Source: Acheta domesticus (lineage: Eukaryota > Arthropoda > Insecta > Orthoptera > Gryllidae). From it: a stretch of DNA of 64,000 nucleotides. The notes below the pieces were generated by a model. The model did no database searches. It worked only from the letters and a program-made list of their open reading frames with translations, and had not been told where the DNA came from. Location: NCBI GenBank assembly GCA_031308135.1, contig JAHLJT010000631.1:144812734-144876733 (forward strand), given 5' to 3'. Made by a program: the position numbers and the translations under genes. Of this stretch, positions 10,034-22,187 are shown one piece after another (positions within the stretch are counted from its first letter, which is position 1; each line of letters begins with the position of its first letter).

Positions 10034-12306
10034 AATGCTGCGCGAAAAAAAGGCCAATTTTCGGCGGAAAAAAATTAATTGCCGGGCCGTGAAAACGAAT
10101 AAGTGGATAAAACCAGTTGCTAAATTAAGAAAAAAAATCCCCTAACACGTGGTGTGGTCAAAATCCATGAATTGTTGCTTCTTTATACTTAAAAATCGAT
10201 TGACGGCATTCCGTCCGTCTGTCCGTCCGTCCGTCTGTCCGTCTGTCTGTCCGTCTGTCCGTCCGTCCGTCCGTCCGTCCGTCCGTCTGTCCGTCTGTGG
10301 TCAACGCTAGCACCTAAACCGTTCGGTCGATTTTCTTCAAGATTGATATTCCCCAGTCGATCTGATTCTAGTCGAAGCTTTGTGATTTTGAAAAAGATTC
10401 TTTAAAATTTGGGGGTACTTTCTATGAAGCCCCCCGGGGATTTTCAACATTTTCTCAAAAACGGCTCCAAATTTTTTCTTTAAATTTCTTGTATGAATAG
10501 AGGAAAATACACTTTTTAACATGGCATAGGTCCGATTTTCACGTACAGCTCTGAATTTTCGAAAATTGTGAAAGTTCGAATTTTTTTGGGCGTCTTTCTC
10601 CAACTACAAAATTGAAGATAGAGATTTTTTCTTCAAATAAAATTTGTTCTGCATATTGAGTTCTTTAATAACGGTCATGTAAATGTTTTTCACAATTTTG
10701 GTAGTTTTCGTGCAATATTGCGTGCAAAATGTGCAATTTTAAAAAATTACAAAAACAAAATTTTCTCAAAAACGGCTCCAAATTTTTTCTTTAAACTTTT
10801 GGTAGGGGTAGTGGTAAATGTACTCTATCAATGACATAAAAGCCATTTTGGTCTATCGGTTGGTTTTTTCAAAAATTACAAAAATGTAAATTTTTTTACT
10901 TGTCTCTCACGTCGTTAATATTTACATTATCGACGATTTTTTTACATTTTTATATTTATGAGTATATATGCTTTAAATAATGTCAAGTAAAATTTCTCGA
11001 AAACACTACCGTTTTCTGTGAAAAGTAGCTCAAATTTCGGCATTTTCAGAAATGCTCAAACGTCATTTTCTCGTATATGGCTCCAATTTTTTTCTTGAAA
11101 CTTTTGTAACGGATAGTGCTAATTTCACTCATTAGTATAGCGTGAAGTTTATTTTGAGTTGTTTTTTTTTTCAAAAATTATATAAATGTAAATTTTTTGA
11201 AAGATCTCTCACGTCTTTAATATGCACATTACCAGCAATTTGTAAAGATGATTATATTTGTGAGTGTAAGTGCTTCAAATAACTTCAAATAAAGTATTTT
11301 GAAAACTCAAAAATTTTCTGTGAAAATGAGCTTCAAATTTCGCATTTTTAGTAGCGCTAAAACGCCATTTTCTCTTAAACGGCACATAATTTTTAAAAGA
11401 AAATTGCCATTTACGGCTAGGTTTTTGTGTTCTTTAATATTCTAAAATTAATGTTTCTGTTCTACCAATAGGAAACCGAAAAATTAAGAAAATGACAAAA
11501 AAATGTACTTTTGGCGATCATAGATGGTAGCTGGCAAGAAAGAGTATGTGCCAATTCCGAATATTGACAAATAAATAAATAAAATAAATACGATCATGCT
11601 TAATTTTTTTAAAATACGAGTAGTTTTTCTTTAATTTTGTGACAAACGTAATAGGCCGCTGTAAATTTACTGCGCTTTGGACAGCTGGATGCGTCGTAAA
11701 TTAGAATGTGCAATTTTGTATATTATTTCTTTCTTCGTTTCTTACATTCGAACTTTTGTTATAGACTTACACATTAATATTTTAGAAATTGTTTATTTTG
11801 AAATATTTGAAATAAGTAAAAAGAATTAATAGCTCTCAGAATAGCGACAATGCAGGGTCTGCAACAATGGAATTCACTTTGCGCTCGCGAATGTCTGTGA
11901 ATTAGTGTCATTGTTGTGACCTAATGGAGCTGTATGAAAAGGAGTTATAATTGTCTAATTTATGTTGATATTCGCAGGCAAATATTTAGTTTTGCACCAA
12001 ATGCTGTACCATTTGTAGTGAGTAGAGAATTTGTTGCATGGTTTTAAAATACTCTTCCCTAATCATGGCCCAATGGAAGGCATTTCTATATTTCCAGGGT
12101 ATCAGGCTTCTTTTTCCAATACAGGGTTACAAAACTTTTGCATTCTATTTTTGTGAAGTTGTAGAATTCACATAGTTCTGACAACACTGCAATGGAAATA
12201 GTGAGTTCCAAGCGAAGATGTTAGTAGCGCATAAAGTGCAATATTACAGTACTACTTAGCTGTTTCCTCTAATACGGGAAAGTAAGTGCTGTTGTAGCAC
12301 CACTAG
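9919..12306 (+). mobile_element. Complete non-autonomous Helentron (HINE)-like element
   Basis: The 5' end is ACTTTCCCGTATACGTACG. Its complement ATACGGGAAAGT lies at 12272-12283, not at the very end. After it come a short hairpin (GTGCTGTTGTAGCAC, 12286-12300) and the terminal CACTAG at 12301-12306. Asymmetric terminal inverted repeats, a 3' hairpin with CTAG and insertion between T residues are hallmarks of Helentrons/Helitron2. The empty site is visible in the other Q copy near 16300: TTTT flanks both ends and nothing else is duplicated. A (GTCC/GTCT)n tract at 10212-10298 matches the (GTCY)n of DINE-1/mini-me elements. It encodes no Rep or helicase. The 5' end is present twice in tandem. 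Confidence 0.8.
10212..10298. repeat. (GTCY)n microsatellite
   Basis: An imperfect tetranucleotide run alternating GTCC and GTCT, about 87 bp, in the middle of the Helentron. A much shorter version stands at 6159-6177 in a sister copy. Confidence 0.95.
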
Positions 12307-12326
12307 TTTTGTTTTGACTGATGTTT

Positions 12327-12583
12327 TATACTGCGATTTTTCTAAGAAGAGCTCTCAAGATAACTCAAATCCCATCTTCGCGATGGAATATGTCACGGCA
12401 TTTCGCGTCTTTCTCAGTCGTTCCGCTAGATTTCGCACAATCGCGACCGTATGAAGCAGTGCTTGCGATCATGCGACTTCTACCGGCAAGACCGAGAAAA
12501 GACGCGAAATGCCGTGACATATTCCATCGCGAAGATGGGATTTGAGTTATCTTGAGAGCTCTTCTTAGAAAAATCGCAGTATA
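12327..12583 (-). mobile_element. 257-bp foldback MITE, copy 2
   Basis: Same family and length as the copy at 4264, in reverse orientation. It sits inside repeat Q, 20 bp after the Helentron end, between GATGTTT and TTTGTTTC, where the right Q copy reads uninterrupted. Both arms carry CTAAGAAG/CTTCTTAG in place of the GTAGGAAG/CTTCCTAC seen in copies 3 and 4. Confidence 0.87.
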
Positions 12584-13669
12584 TTTGTTTCTATTTCTTG
12601 TATCAGGAAACTGACGATGTTTGAAACTGTTACACTTACCCTTTTGTTTAAAATACACTTGAAAATAATTTCGTTTCAAGTGTGGTTCTTATACAAAATC
12701 TAATGGTGTAAAAAACATAATATTTAATAAATATATTTTATTTGTATTATTTGATATACCATTCGTAAGTATTCAGAATATTCATAATCTAGTTGATTTC
12801 ATATTCTTTGAATATGACTGTAGCAGACACAGTGGCGCTGACGGACGTAAAAAGTTTATGCGAGTTTTATGCGAGTAAAATAATTAAATTTTGGGTGCCT
12901 TTTCAAAAACCAAAATACGTGGAAGAATAAGTTAATAAAATAAATTATTATCACAAATTTGTACTAATCATATTAATGCTTTGCATTTTTGCGAAGTTTC
13001 CCTACGCTTGGTGTGGGATGAACATCTTATTTGTGATATTATTTGTTGTTCTACAACTGTATTAGCAGATGTTATCTGGCAATTGTTAGAGATTTATTAA
13101 AAAATATAATAACTAATTTCTCAAACGCTGAGAAATTGCGGTAGATGGCGCTTAATTTGGATCTTGTTAGAACACAAAATTATTATGTAAATAGAATGAA
13201 AGCAATTTTTAATACCAATTAGATAATTATCAATTTAAACAAATTCAGTAATAATTACTAAAAATAATGATCAAATCCTCAAGAACAATATAATATTTCC
13301 AGCTTTAATAATAGACACACAGAAGCAAGTTAAAATGGGCGTCGTGTTTTGGTATGTCAATGTATCTTCCATTCAACATCTGCTTTGAGATGGTTTTTAT
13401 TGCCCTACAACTTTATTAGCAGATATTAGCAGCTAATTGTTATGAATATCACTAAAGAACATACTAGTTGACATTTTAAAATATGAAAGACGGTGGTAGT
13501 ACGTGGAAGTAATGACTTTCAACTTGTGAAATAAATAAATAATTATAAAAGTTCATCGAAAAATTGCTATTTTTAAATATAAATTTGTCTTGACCAACGC
13601 AAACAAATGAAAAGGCAATTACTCACCATACAGATCACACCTACAAGAATAACATACTTTTCTTCGCCA

Positions 13670-14089
13670 AATTACGATGTACGAAAATGTATGTTGTATT
13701 GTTTGTTTACGGAGAGTTCTAAGCAAGGTGCCAAATATCATGGTAAATATGTTTCCCCAAATATTAATGAACCGTGAGCAAAATCTTGTAATTTCACGAA
13801 AGAGCCAAATTGGCCCGATAAATTTGTTTTTGCCCTAAATCATAAATTAGTTTTGCGGTAATAAATTAGTAATAAAATAGTTAAAAATTATGGTACTAGT
13901 TTGGTTTGATTCTGCTATGGTGGGCGGGCCAGCTTGATATCAAGCTGGCCCGCCACCCGTTTTTTGGGTGAAGATGAGTGGTAAAAAAATCGGGTTTTAA
14001 ATTAGTAATAAAATAGTTAAAAATTCTGGTACTAGTTTGGTTTGATTCTGCTATAGTGGGCGGGCCAGCTTGATGGACCTACATTTTCT
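13670..14089. repeat. Duplicated 80-bp segment with a perfect 32-bp palindrome
   Basis: A segment from AAATTAGTAATAAAATAG to GGGCGGGCCAGCTTGAT occurs at about 13863-13938 and again at about 13998-14074. The first copy runs into a perfect palindrome at 13923-13954, centred on GATATC, with arms GGCGGGCCAGCTTGAT. The second copy stops after one arm. The rest of the stretch shows no feature. Confidence 0.8.
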
Positions 14090-15290
14090 TTATATCTGAA
14101 ATTTCTTGGTTCTCTTGAGATTCCTTAGTTAACTTGACGTAACGTGAGAAAGACGTTTGCGAAAAATTCCATTTCTGCAATTGTTCAAAGAGAAACAAAA
14201 TTAATTTTTTGGTAAGTTGACTGCGACAAAAAGCGACAAACTACCATGTAATTATTTATTATTTACTAAAGTAATTTTTTGGCTTTCCTGTCACTGAGGT
14301 GCAGAAGCGCTGCTTCCGGAAATTACATTCCCGGTTTTGTTTAAAGAGTAGCAAAACTTGTTTTATGATAGGTTTTGAGTGACAACAAAGCGACAAATTA
14401 CCGTGTAAAAAGTTTTTGTGTATTTAGATTATTTCTCGGTTTTCTTGAGATTGCGATTCTTACTTGACGACACATCAGATCCCGTTTTGCGAAAAATTCC
14501 ATTTGTGGCATATTGTTTACAGAGTAACAAAATTTCTTTTACGGTAGGTTTCGAGCGACAAAAAAGCGACAAATTCTCATGTAATTATTTTTTACTTATT
14601 ATTATTTCTTGGTTTTCTTGAAATTGCGATTGTAAGTTGATATCAACTTAGCATCGCGTTTGGGAAAAATTCCATTTCTATCATATTGTTTAAAGAGTAA
14701 AAGAATTTCTTTTACAGTAGGTTTCGAGCGACAAAAAAGCGACAAATTCTCATGTAATTATTTTTTGCGTATTATTGTTATTTCTCGGTTTTCTGGAGAT
14801 TGTGAATCTAACTTGACCACATACTGGACCCGCGTTAGCGAAAAATTCAATTTCTAGCATATTGTTTAAAGAGTAACAAAATTTCTTCTATAGTAGGTTT
14901 CGAGCGACAAAAAAGCGACAAATTCCCATGTAAATATTTTTTACTTATTATTGTTATTTCTTGGTTTTCCTGACATTGCGTTGGAAAACGGCGTTTTTGG
15001 GAAATTACATTTCTGGCTTTGTTTGAAGAGTAACAAAATTTGTTTTATGGTAAGTTTTGAGCGACAAAAAAGCGACAAATTCCCTTGTAATTAATTTATA
15101 ATTTATCTGTGTAGTTTCTTGGTTTTCTTGTTTTTGCGATGCTAACTTGACATCAAGTTAACAGCATTTGTTATAGCAGTGTCAAGTGAAGAGCGACAAA
15201 TTTTTGTTTTGCGTAACAAATTAGCAAAAAAAAGCCACAAATTTTGAGATTAATTTCAAATTTTTTTGACAACTTTGCGATTCTAACTTT
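14090..15290 (+). repeat. Tandem minisatellite-like array, period 156-176 bp
   Basis: The marker GCGACAAAAAAGCGACAAAT recurs at 14223, 14379, 14555, 14728, 14904 and 15061, giving periods of 156, 176, 173, 176 and 157 bp, with degenerate edge units. Each unit also has GTTTTCTTGAGATTGCGAT and GTTTAAAGAGTAACAAAATT. The long units carry an extra piece of about 20 bp around AACTTGAC. Short open frames at 14418-14857 are by-products of the repeat. Confidence 0.9.
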
Positions 15291-15332
15291 ACGGAGCTGC
15301 GAGGCCGGGGCGTGGTCGCGTCGCTGGCAGAG

Positions 15333-17390
15333 CGTCGCACATTGGGGAAAAAGCCCGAAAAGCTGGCCAAAAGTCAAATAAGGTGCCAGTCACGTAGAAA
15401 ACATTTTTTCTAGGGGATTTTGGGGTCGCTGAATCCGAATCTGAAGTCACATTTGCAATTTGTTAAAAAATGGAATAGAGACAATAATACACCAGAAAAT
15501 TAACTTATAAATCATTTGAATGACCTATTCTACAATATATTATTTGTCTGACTACTAATTTCACTTGGATAATCAACTATAATACTAATAGTTGACAATT
15601 GATAGATAAGGATATATTTCTGCTTTACTTTGGAATATTTAACTTATCACACATTTTCCTTCAATTTATTTGTTAATACGCTTCCAGCTTCCATTTTACC
15701 AGATGAACAATGTCGATTCACATCCCAGTTAGACACGAAGTGCATGTAGGTGAATTACGAGAACAGATCTATCGTATTTTTAACAAAATCACAACACACG
15801 ACAGTAAAACGCACTCTCTAAAAGTGAACACACGAACGACTTCACTACAAAAGAGAATATGGGTCTACAGGAGAGAGTATGCACTACAGGCCGGGAGATT
15901 AAGTACTGGCAGCTAGCAAGTACTCTTCCAGGACGGGGCAAAAGACAGTGCACAGCATTCAGGCCATTAACCCGCCTCTTCCTCCACCCCACAGCCCGGT
16001 ACTTAAGCCCTTTGGCCAGCCTGAACCCACGTACTCGTTTTGTGGCTTCCAAACAACAGGAAAGAAATGGCTCAACTTCAATTTCATATTTTCTGTTACA
16101 AAATTTTACATGTTCAATTCTATTTCATTCAAGTTCGTCCATAGATTCACAAAATTACTATAATATTTAATTATTTAACCCTCTATACCTTTTCTTTCTT
16201 TCTTTCAGTTTTTAAAATGTTAATTCTACTTTTAAAATTGTGTATCATATAACTATGTACTATTTACTATGTCGTAGTACTATGTCAATTAATCCTAATT
16301 TTTTGTTATGACTGATGTTTTAATTTGTTTTTCTTGTATCAGGAAACTGACGATGTTTGAAACTGTTACACTTACCCTTTTGTTTAAAATACACTGGAAA
16401 AGAATTTCGTTTCAAGTGTGGTTCTTATATAAAAGCTAATGGTGTGAAAAACATAATATTTAATAAATATATTTTATTTGTATTATTTGATATACCATTC
16501 GTAAGTATTCAAAATATTCATAATCTAGTTCATTTAATATTCTTTGAATATGACTGTAGCAGAAACAGTGGCGCTGACGGACATAAATATTTTGGTTTTA
16601 TGCGAGTAAAATAATTAAAATTTGAGTGCCTTTTCAAAAACCAAAATACTTGGAAGAATAAGTTAATAAAATAAATTATTATAACAAATTTGTACTAATC
16701 ATAATAATGTTTTGCTTTTTTTGCGAAGTTTCCATACGCTTGGTGTTGGATGAATGTCTTATTTGTGATATTATTTGTTGTTCTACAACTGTATTAGCAG
16801 ATGTTATCTGGTAATTGTTACGGACTTATTAAAAAATATAATAAATAATTTTTTAAACGCTGGGAAATTGCGGTAGAAGGCGCTAGTCTCAACATGGATC
16901 CTGTTAGAACACAAAATTGTTATGTAAATAGAATGAAAGCGATTTTTAATACCAATTACATCATTATCAATCGAAACAAATTCAGTAATAATTACTAAAA
17001 ATATTGATCAGATTCTCAAGAACAATATAATATTTCCAGCTTCAATAATAGACTCACAAAAGAAGCTTAAAATGGGCGTCGCGTTTGATACGCCAATGTA
17101 TCTTCCATCCAACATCTAGCACTTTGAGATGGTTTTTATTGCCTTACAACTTTATTAGCAGATATTAGTAGCTAATTGTTATTAATATCACTAAAGAACA
17201 TAATAATTGATATTTTAAAATATGAAAGACGGTGGTAGTACGTGGAAGTCCTGACTTTCACCTTGTGAAATAAACCAAAATTTATAAAAATTCATCGAAA
17301 AATCGCAATTTTTTAATATTAATTTTTTCATGACCAAAGCAAACAAATGAGAAGGCGATTACTCACCATACAGATTACAGCTACAAGAAT
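15333..17390 (+). repeat. Repeat Q, right (uninterrupted) copy
   Basis: This is the direct duplicate of 8958-13660 without the Helentron and foldback insertions, so it shows the empty sites of both. Differences are scattered substitutions and small indels. No intact coding sequence was recognised. Confidence 0.8.
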
Positions 17391-17601
17391 AAAATAGACT
17401 TTCCCAAATGCCAATATATGATCACTGTACGAAGTTATGCGTGACAGAGTGCGCGCTTGCAAACAGCCTTCGAGATCACACCCAAGAGAAGTAAATTTTA
17501 CGTAACTTTGAAACGTTGTCAAAACGCCATCAGTAAACTTACGTTTTTGAAATTAACGGCATTCAATGCAGAATTTTGTCCTCTTTTAAACGGTATATGA
17601 C
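17391..17601. other. Spacer between repeats Q and S
   Basis: Unique sequence with no recognised feature. Inverted-repeat homology with 29280 begins only at about 17602. Confidence 0.5.
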
Positions 17602-19289
17602 ACAAGTACAGTTCTCGACACATAAAATGGGTAACGGCCAAATTCAGAAGTGCCCGTCTTTCCGCGCATTCTGGCACACTGTACGGACGATAACGCCATC
17701 TGGTTCTTTCATAGTTAACTATTACAAAAGAACATTCGGAACCAACTGCCAACGACTGAGAAGCTGATAGGCTAGACTTCCCGCAATCATGATCTCCAGT
17801 TTGAAAATTCTCTATGATACGCATGTTTATCCGAATGATTGAGAGTATTGGCGTAGAAGGCACGCGGGGGGAGGATAGTCTCCATCGCGTCGTCATGCAA
17901 GCCATTCGATCGTCTACAAGAAATATATCAATAAAGATAATATCATACAATACGACATAAAAAGTTCAGCACATGCAATAGAATTAGTGGATTTGAAAAG
18001 GAAATTGGGAAATTTTTAATTCTGATTTACTTGCAAAAAAATCAATTGAATATCCCCTCTTTTAACACAAAACAACTTAAGAACGTGAACGAATATTACG
18101 GATCCGAGACGAAGAAATGAAGTGTGCGAAGGCGGCTCCAGGATCGGAAAAATAATTGGGAGTTGGAAGTTTTGGCGAAGTAATAGTGTTCAAATATTAG
18201 TGTTAACGAAATTTAAGGTTTTTGCAACAATTAAACTAGGTATTCAGTAATAATTTTGCATCGCTTATCAAAATTGTTATTTTGCAATATTCACCTCAAA
18301 GACAATTTGAGGACCCTTCCTCCGTATAGCGCACGTTTCGGAATTGTTTATAAAATTGTTAATTATTGAAACATTGTTAATTCGCAGTTTTCGGTTCTGG
18401 AATATAAGGGAGCCCTTTCCTCTTCAGAACTGCAAAATGTGGAAATTGTTTATAAATTTACAAATTTTGCGAAATTATTTTATTGTCTTTCCTAAACTGC
18501 CTTTGAATGAGATGCAACATTTCGCAATCCAATCGGCGCTATCGCCTTTCGTTATCGAGATATGTAATTGTTTCTAAGAAATTAGCATGTCATGACAACT
18601 CCCATTTCTTTGGAAGTCAATGGCAGTTCTCTCAGAAATCTACCCTTCAAGCCGTTTTCCAAATGCAACGTGCATTGAGCAACACTCTTTTCTCATGCGA
18701 CCCTGACACCAGAATGTTATTTGAAACTACCTTCAGAACGCAAGTCGATTGCTTTGCGAGTCAAAATCATGGAAATATGAGTTGTTATAAATGTTCTCTA
18801 AATACGTAAATGCCAAGAAGGTCATCTTTTGGCAGACCTGTCTAAGATTTCTGCTCCGCTCATGCTCCGGAGCACCAAGTTCTCTTCGACAGATGACGAA
18901 GCGCGCTTCGGTCCAGTTGTTTACGCCACCGCCCGACGGGAGTCCCCGGCTCAGCCCTACCCTTAAAAGTTTTCTCGCGGAGCGGCCAGACTAGCTCGTT
19001 TCGAACAGATCAAACACGACAATCTTTTAATTCGGGCCTAGTTCATGTAAAATCAAATGGGGTTTTAATTTAATTTTATTCCAGTGAGTAAGTTTCCTTT
19101 CTATTTTCTAGTTTGAAACATAATTAAGGAGCAAAACGAAATATCCTGGATAAGTATGTTCAGTTAAAGTAAATAAAAGCAATTTCATTGTAACAATTTT
19201 AATTGTGGATTTTTTGTTAACAATTCGTGGGTCACAAAATTACTTGTCGTCATCACTTCACGTCATTCCTTGTCGTCAAATTAACCTCA

Positions 19290-20237
19290 AATGTTGGGCT
19301 ATTTGCAGACGATTGCATAATATATCGTAGTATTAATTCGAAAAGAGATGAAGAAATACTGCTACGGGATCTTGGTGCGTTATATTACTGGGCGGAAAAT
19401 AACGGAATGTCCATAAATAGCTCTAAAAGTAAATCCATCACTTTTGGAAGGGGTCATAATTACAGTGAAATACATTACCGTTTAAATAATGACATTATTC
19501 CGAGAGTTTCCTCGTGCAAGTACCTAGGAATTCATTTCGATAGTAAATTAAGTTGGAAAAAACACGTAGATTTTGTTGTAGGGAAAGCCTGGAGATCTCT
19601 TCACTTTGTAATGCGCATCCTAAAAAAGAGTACGGCAAACGCGAGGGAATTTGCTTATTTATCTCTTGTTCGTCCAATAATGGAATATGGAACAATTTGT
19701 TGGGATCCGCACAAGATTATGCAGTGTAAACACTTGGAAAGGATTCAGCATAGGGCAGCTAAATTTACTTTCAGGGACAAGAAAACGGCAGGGTGGGATT
19801 CACTCAAAAACAGGTGAACAGTAGCAAGACTCTGCGCCTTGTATAAAGCTTATAATGGTCATCCAGCTTGGAAAGAAATTAATCGGCGGCTATGTATTCC
19901 TACATACATCAGTAGAGTGGATCACCGGCACAAAATAAATTTAAGACAGCAGAGAACGGATGTCGGGAAATTTTCTTTTACAAATCGAACGATTACGGAA
20001 TGGAATAGATTGCCTGCAAAAACCTTTGAACCCTTTCCTCAAAGTGTTCAGTAGTTTAGGAAATTAATTTAGGGTATTATTAAGTAAATGAGGGAGAATA
20101 GTGGGTTATATAGCGATGCATAAGTGTTCTATTGTGAAGTGAGGTGTAGTGCAGTGTATAGCAGAGAAATAAAGAAGGAAATGTTTTCAGGTCTTAGTGA
20201 AGTGAAGTGCAGTGAAGTGCAGTGTGATACTAGTGCA

Positions 20238-20269
<32 letters not shown>

Positions 20270-20540
20270 TTTCTCTTAATGTAATTTAATGTTTTATGAA
20301 GACAGTTTTTATATTATTATCATTATTTTACCATTACTTTTATTATTTTACCATTTTTATTACTACAATTAGTATATAATTTGCTAGTTATATTACCTTA
20401 TTGTTATTGTTATTATTATTATTATTATTATTGGTATTAGTTCTATGTTACTGAGAGACTGTGTATATTTAGGTTTTTTGTAATAGCTGCCACCGGGTTA
20501 TGCCCAATTGCAGTTTAAATAAATCTATCTATCTCTATCA
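19290..20540 (+). pseudogene. 5'-truncated non-LTR retrotransposon RT (CR1/Jockey-type) with 3' tail
   Basis: The reading frame starts inside the reverse transcriptase palm at LFADDCIIYR and continues through the thumb region (CKYLGIHFDSKLSWKKHV, FAYLSLVRPIMEYG, LERIQHRAAKF). A TGA at 19815-19817 interrupts it. It then resumes in the same frame to NRTITEWNRLPAKTFEP and ends near 20054. This order of blocks is typical of CR1/Jockey-superfamily ORF2 C-termini. The 3' UTR contains a (GT)n run at 20239-20270 and (TTA)n at about 20398-20432. The element ends in ATCTATCTATCT near 20522-20535. No endonuclease domain is left, so it is dead. Confidence 0.85.
20239..20270. repeat. (GT)n microsatellite
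   Basis: A GT dinucleotide run with one TTTG interruption in the retrotransposon 3' UTR. Confidence 0.9.
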
Positions 20541-21165
20541 AACGCAAGGAATTGCGAAGCCTCTCGTCGCTCAAACACCCTCGAAACTTCGATTTTGTTA
20601 ACTGCTTATGAAAAGAAGCTCTCATATACATACGTGGACCCAAACATAGAAATTACTTTGGCTGCTTTCATATGTAGTTTTGAGAACTCATGTTGTGGAA
20701 AATATTCATAATACTCCAAAGAGTTCGCAGTTCGAAATCTTTCTGTCTTTTACATGGATGGTCAGAATGTAAGTCCTATAGAACCACTATGAAACAAAAT
20801 GTCAATACTCTTCGATGTTGCCATTGAGATAAAGCGCAGCAGCTAGCCAGCAGCAGGTTGTCCGTTCTCTTATCGCACGGACTGAAGGAATGCCCCAATC
20901 CCCCGGTGACTAACTTGCGCCGGCGCGCTGCGTGGGACACGGGCGGAGCAAAATTGCACCGGAGCACGGTTTTGGACAGGCCTGTCTTATGGGAACGCAC
21001 AAATTCTCAGAGCATATGAAAGAATCAGTCATTTCAACAGCGAAGCTACTACCTTACAATAGTAATAACATCCAAAATTTCTTTAATTTATTGTTATTTA
21101 GAAGCAGCCCGTGTCTCAGAAAAGCAAACATTAATACCGTTTTTTAAACTAATAATAGGATGAAT

Positions 21166-22187
21166 AAGTTTCTTTTTAAATTTGTTTTGCGTTCGTAACG
21201 TGTCTACAAACCCTTCTGGGGCATTGAGCTCTTGGTATGATCCTCCTTAAAATCCTGTTTTTAATGTAGTCATTCATCGTCAGTCATTTTCATGTATCCT
21301 TTCGGACACGGCATTTTCACATCTCTTTTTAGTCGTTTGTAGAGAATCATGTGAAGTTGGTATTATTATATTATTGGATTATTATTGGAGTTTAATGAAC
21401 GAAATATAGCGACCTGAATTTAACGCTATGAATAGTAAACGAAAAATGAGACAAATATCAGAATATCATCAACATTTGTGAAAAATCTTACGAATATCGA
21501 AATTAAATGAAGTTCTACACATGCATTGAAAATAATTCACATATAAAATGTATAGTGACGACTTCTCCTTCCACTCAAACAATAACATTTTTAAACTCAG
21601 AAAATTCTCCAACTTAAAGAAGCACACTCATTCACAGAAAAATGTCATTTATTTCCCACCTGATCACATATTCAATAATCCGATACACCCCACTTCCATA
21701 TAGTCTCATTTCTGCCCAAATGGACATATGCCAAGAAATTGAAAATTCCTTCCGAAGATATCAAAACATTCTAAAACAGAAATTATAACAAATAGAATCG
21801 CTGCTAAGTCATAAAATTATACAATGGAACGCGAATGGATGAATACGACACCACAGAGAAGTAATAACTACTCGTATATTGAATATTTTTCGTAGATTCA
21901 AAACTAAAACATAGTTCGTGACAAACAGGACTTTATACAGAGATGTTGGCATAATTCCACTGGATGACCTTATCATCACAAGAAGCCAAATATATTAGAA
22001 GAGATTGTGCCAGCACACGAATCACCTTCCAATTAATCTACTAGTAAGTCAACGCATACGCAGGCGCACACGAAAAAAAAACAACTTATGAAACCTACAA
22101 AAAATGTAATAGTAATGATTTATTTCTGATTTTTTGTTGTACTGTATACCATTTGATTAATGTTCAAAAATGAACTGATTATAAATT
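21166..22187. other. AT-rich sequence without a recognised feature
   Basis: This is the beginning of the spacer between the two S arms. I see no gene or repeat I can support. Confidence 0.4.

Larger units (their letters stand above)
8958..13660 (+). repeat. Repeat Q, left copy (interrupted)
   Basis: A direct copy of this sequence lies at 15333-17390. Both begin with CGCACA(C/T)TGGGGAAAAAGC followed by CCGAAAAGCTGGCCAAAAG. They stay alignable through the shared stretches around 9340-9900 and 12590-13600, down to ACTCACCATACAGAT. The left copy is split by the Helentron at 9919-12306 and by a foldback MITE at 12327-12583; both insertions are absent from the right copy. About 2.1 kb of Q remains once they are removed. 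Open frames at 9488 (minus), and at 15710 and 15859 (plus) in the right copy, are short and differ between copies. No transposase or polymerase is evident, so the family is unknown. Confidence 0.8.
18833..20984. mobile_element. hAT-like element with 8-bp target duplication
   Basis: Terminal inverted repeats are CAGACCTGTCTAAG on the left and CAGGCCTGTCCAAA (reverse complement) on the right. Flanks are TCTTTTGG (18825-18832) and TCTTATGG (20985-20992), an 8-bp duplication with one mismatch, the size typical of hAT. The uninterrupted site is seen in the S right arm near 28055 as TCTTATGA. GCTCCG motifs near both ends (18851-18872, 20946-20967) form subterminal repeats. No hAT transposase is present; the interior holds a reverse transcriptase fragment. 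Confidence 0.8.
17602..21165 (+). repeat. Inverted repeat S, left arm (interrupted by a hAT element)
   Basis: The arm is the reverse complement of 27865-29280. Its outer 1.2 kb (17602-18832) is almost identical to the partner; the matching open frames at 18344-18577 and 18507-18809 translate without a single difference. A 2.15-kb hAT-like insertion follows. The inner 170 bp (20993-21165) then match only at roughly 88 percent with small indels. No protein family is recognised in any frame. The arm could be the end of a large foldback or long-TIR transposon, or half of an inverted duplication. Confidence 0.88.

Noticed and set aside
10212..10298. GTCY repeat considered as a CRISPR-like or regulatory array
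   Set aside because: Simple tetranucleotide microsatellite without spacers, and a known trait of mini-me type elements in a eukaryotic genome.
9920..12282. Helentron considered as Tc1/mariner-type element with TA duplication and CTTTCCCGTAT inverted repeats
   Set aside because: Comparison with the empty site shows the insertion extends 24 bp beyond the right inverted repeat to CACTAG with a hairpin, which fits Helentron ends better.
14418..14857. Two similar plus-strand frames (GFERQKSDKFSCNYF) as a possible repeated protein
   Set aside because: They follow the tandem array; the frames do not continue through all units and the repeat length is not always a multiple of three.
18344..18809. 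Identical open frames in both S arms as possible conserved genes
   Set aside because: Identity extends through non-coding parts of the arms, so it reflects recent duplication or conversion, not protein selection; no domain is recognised.
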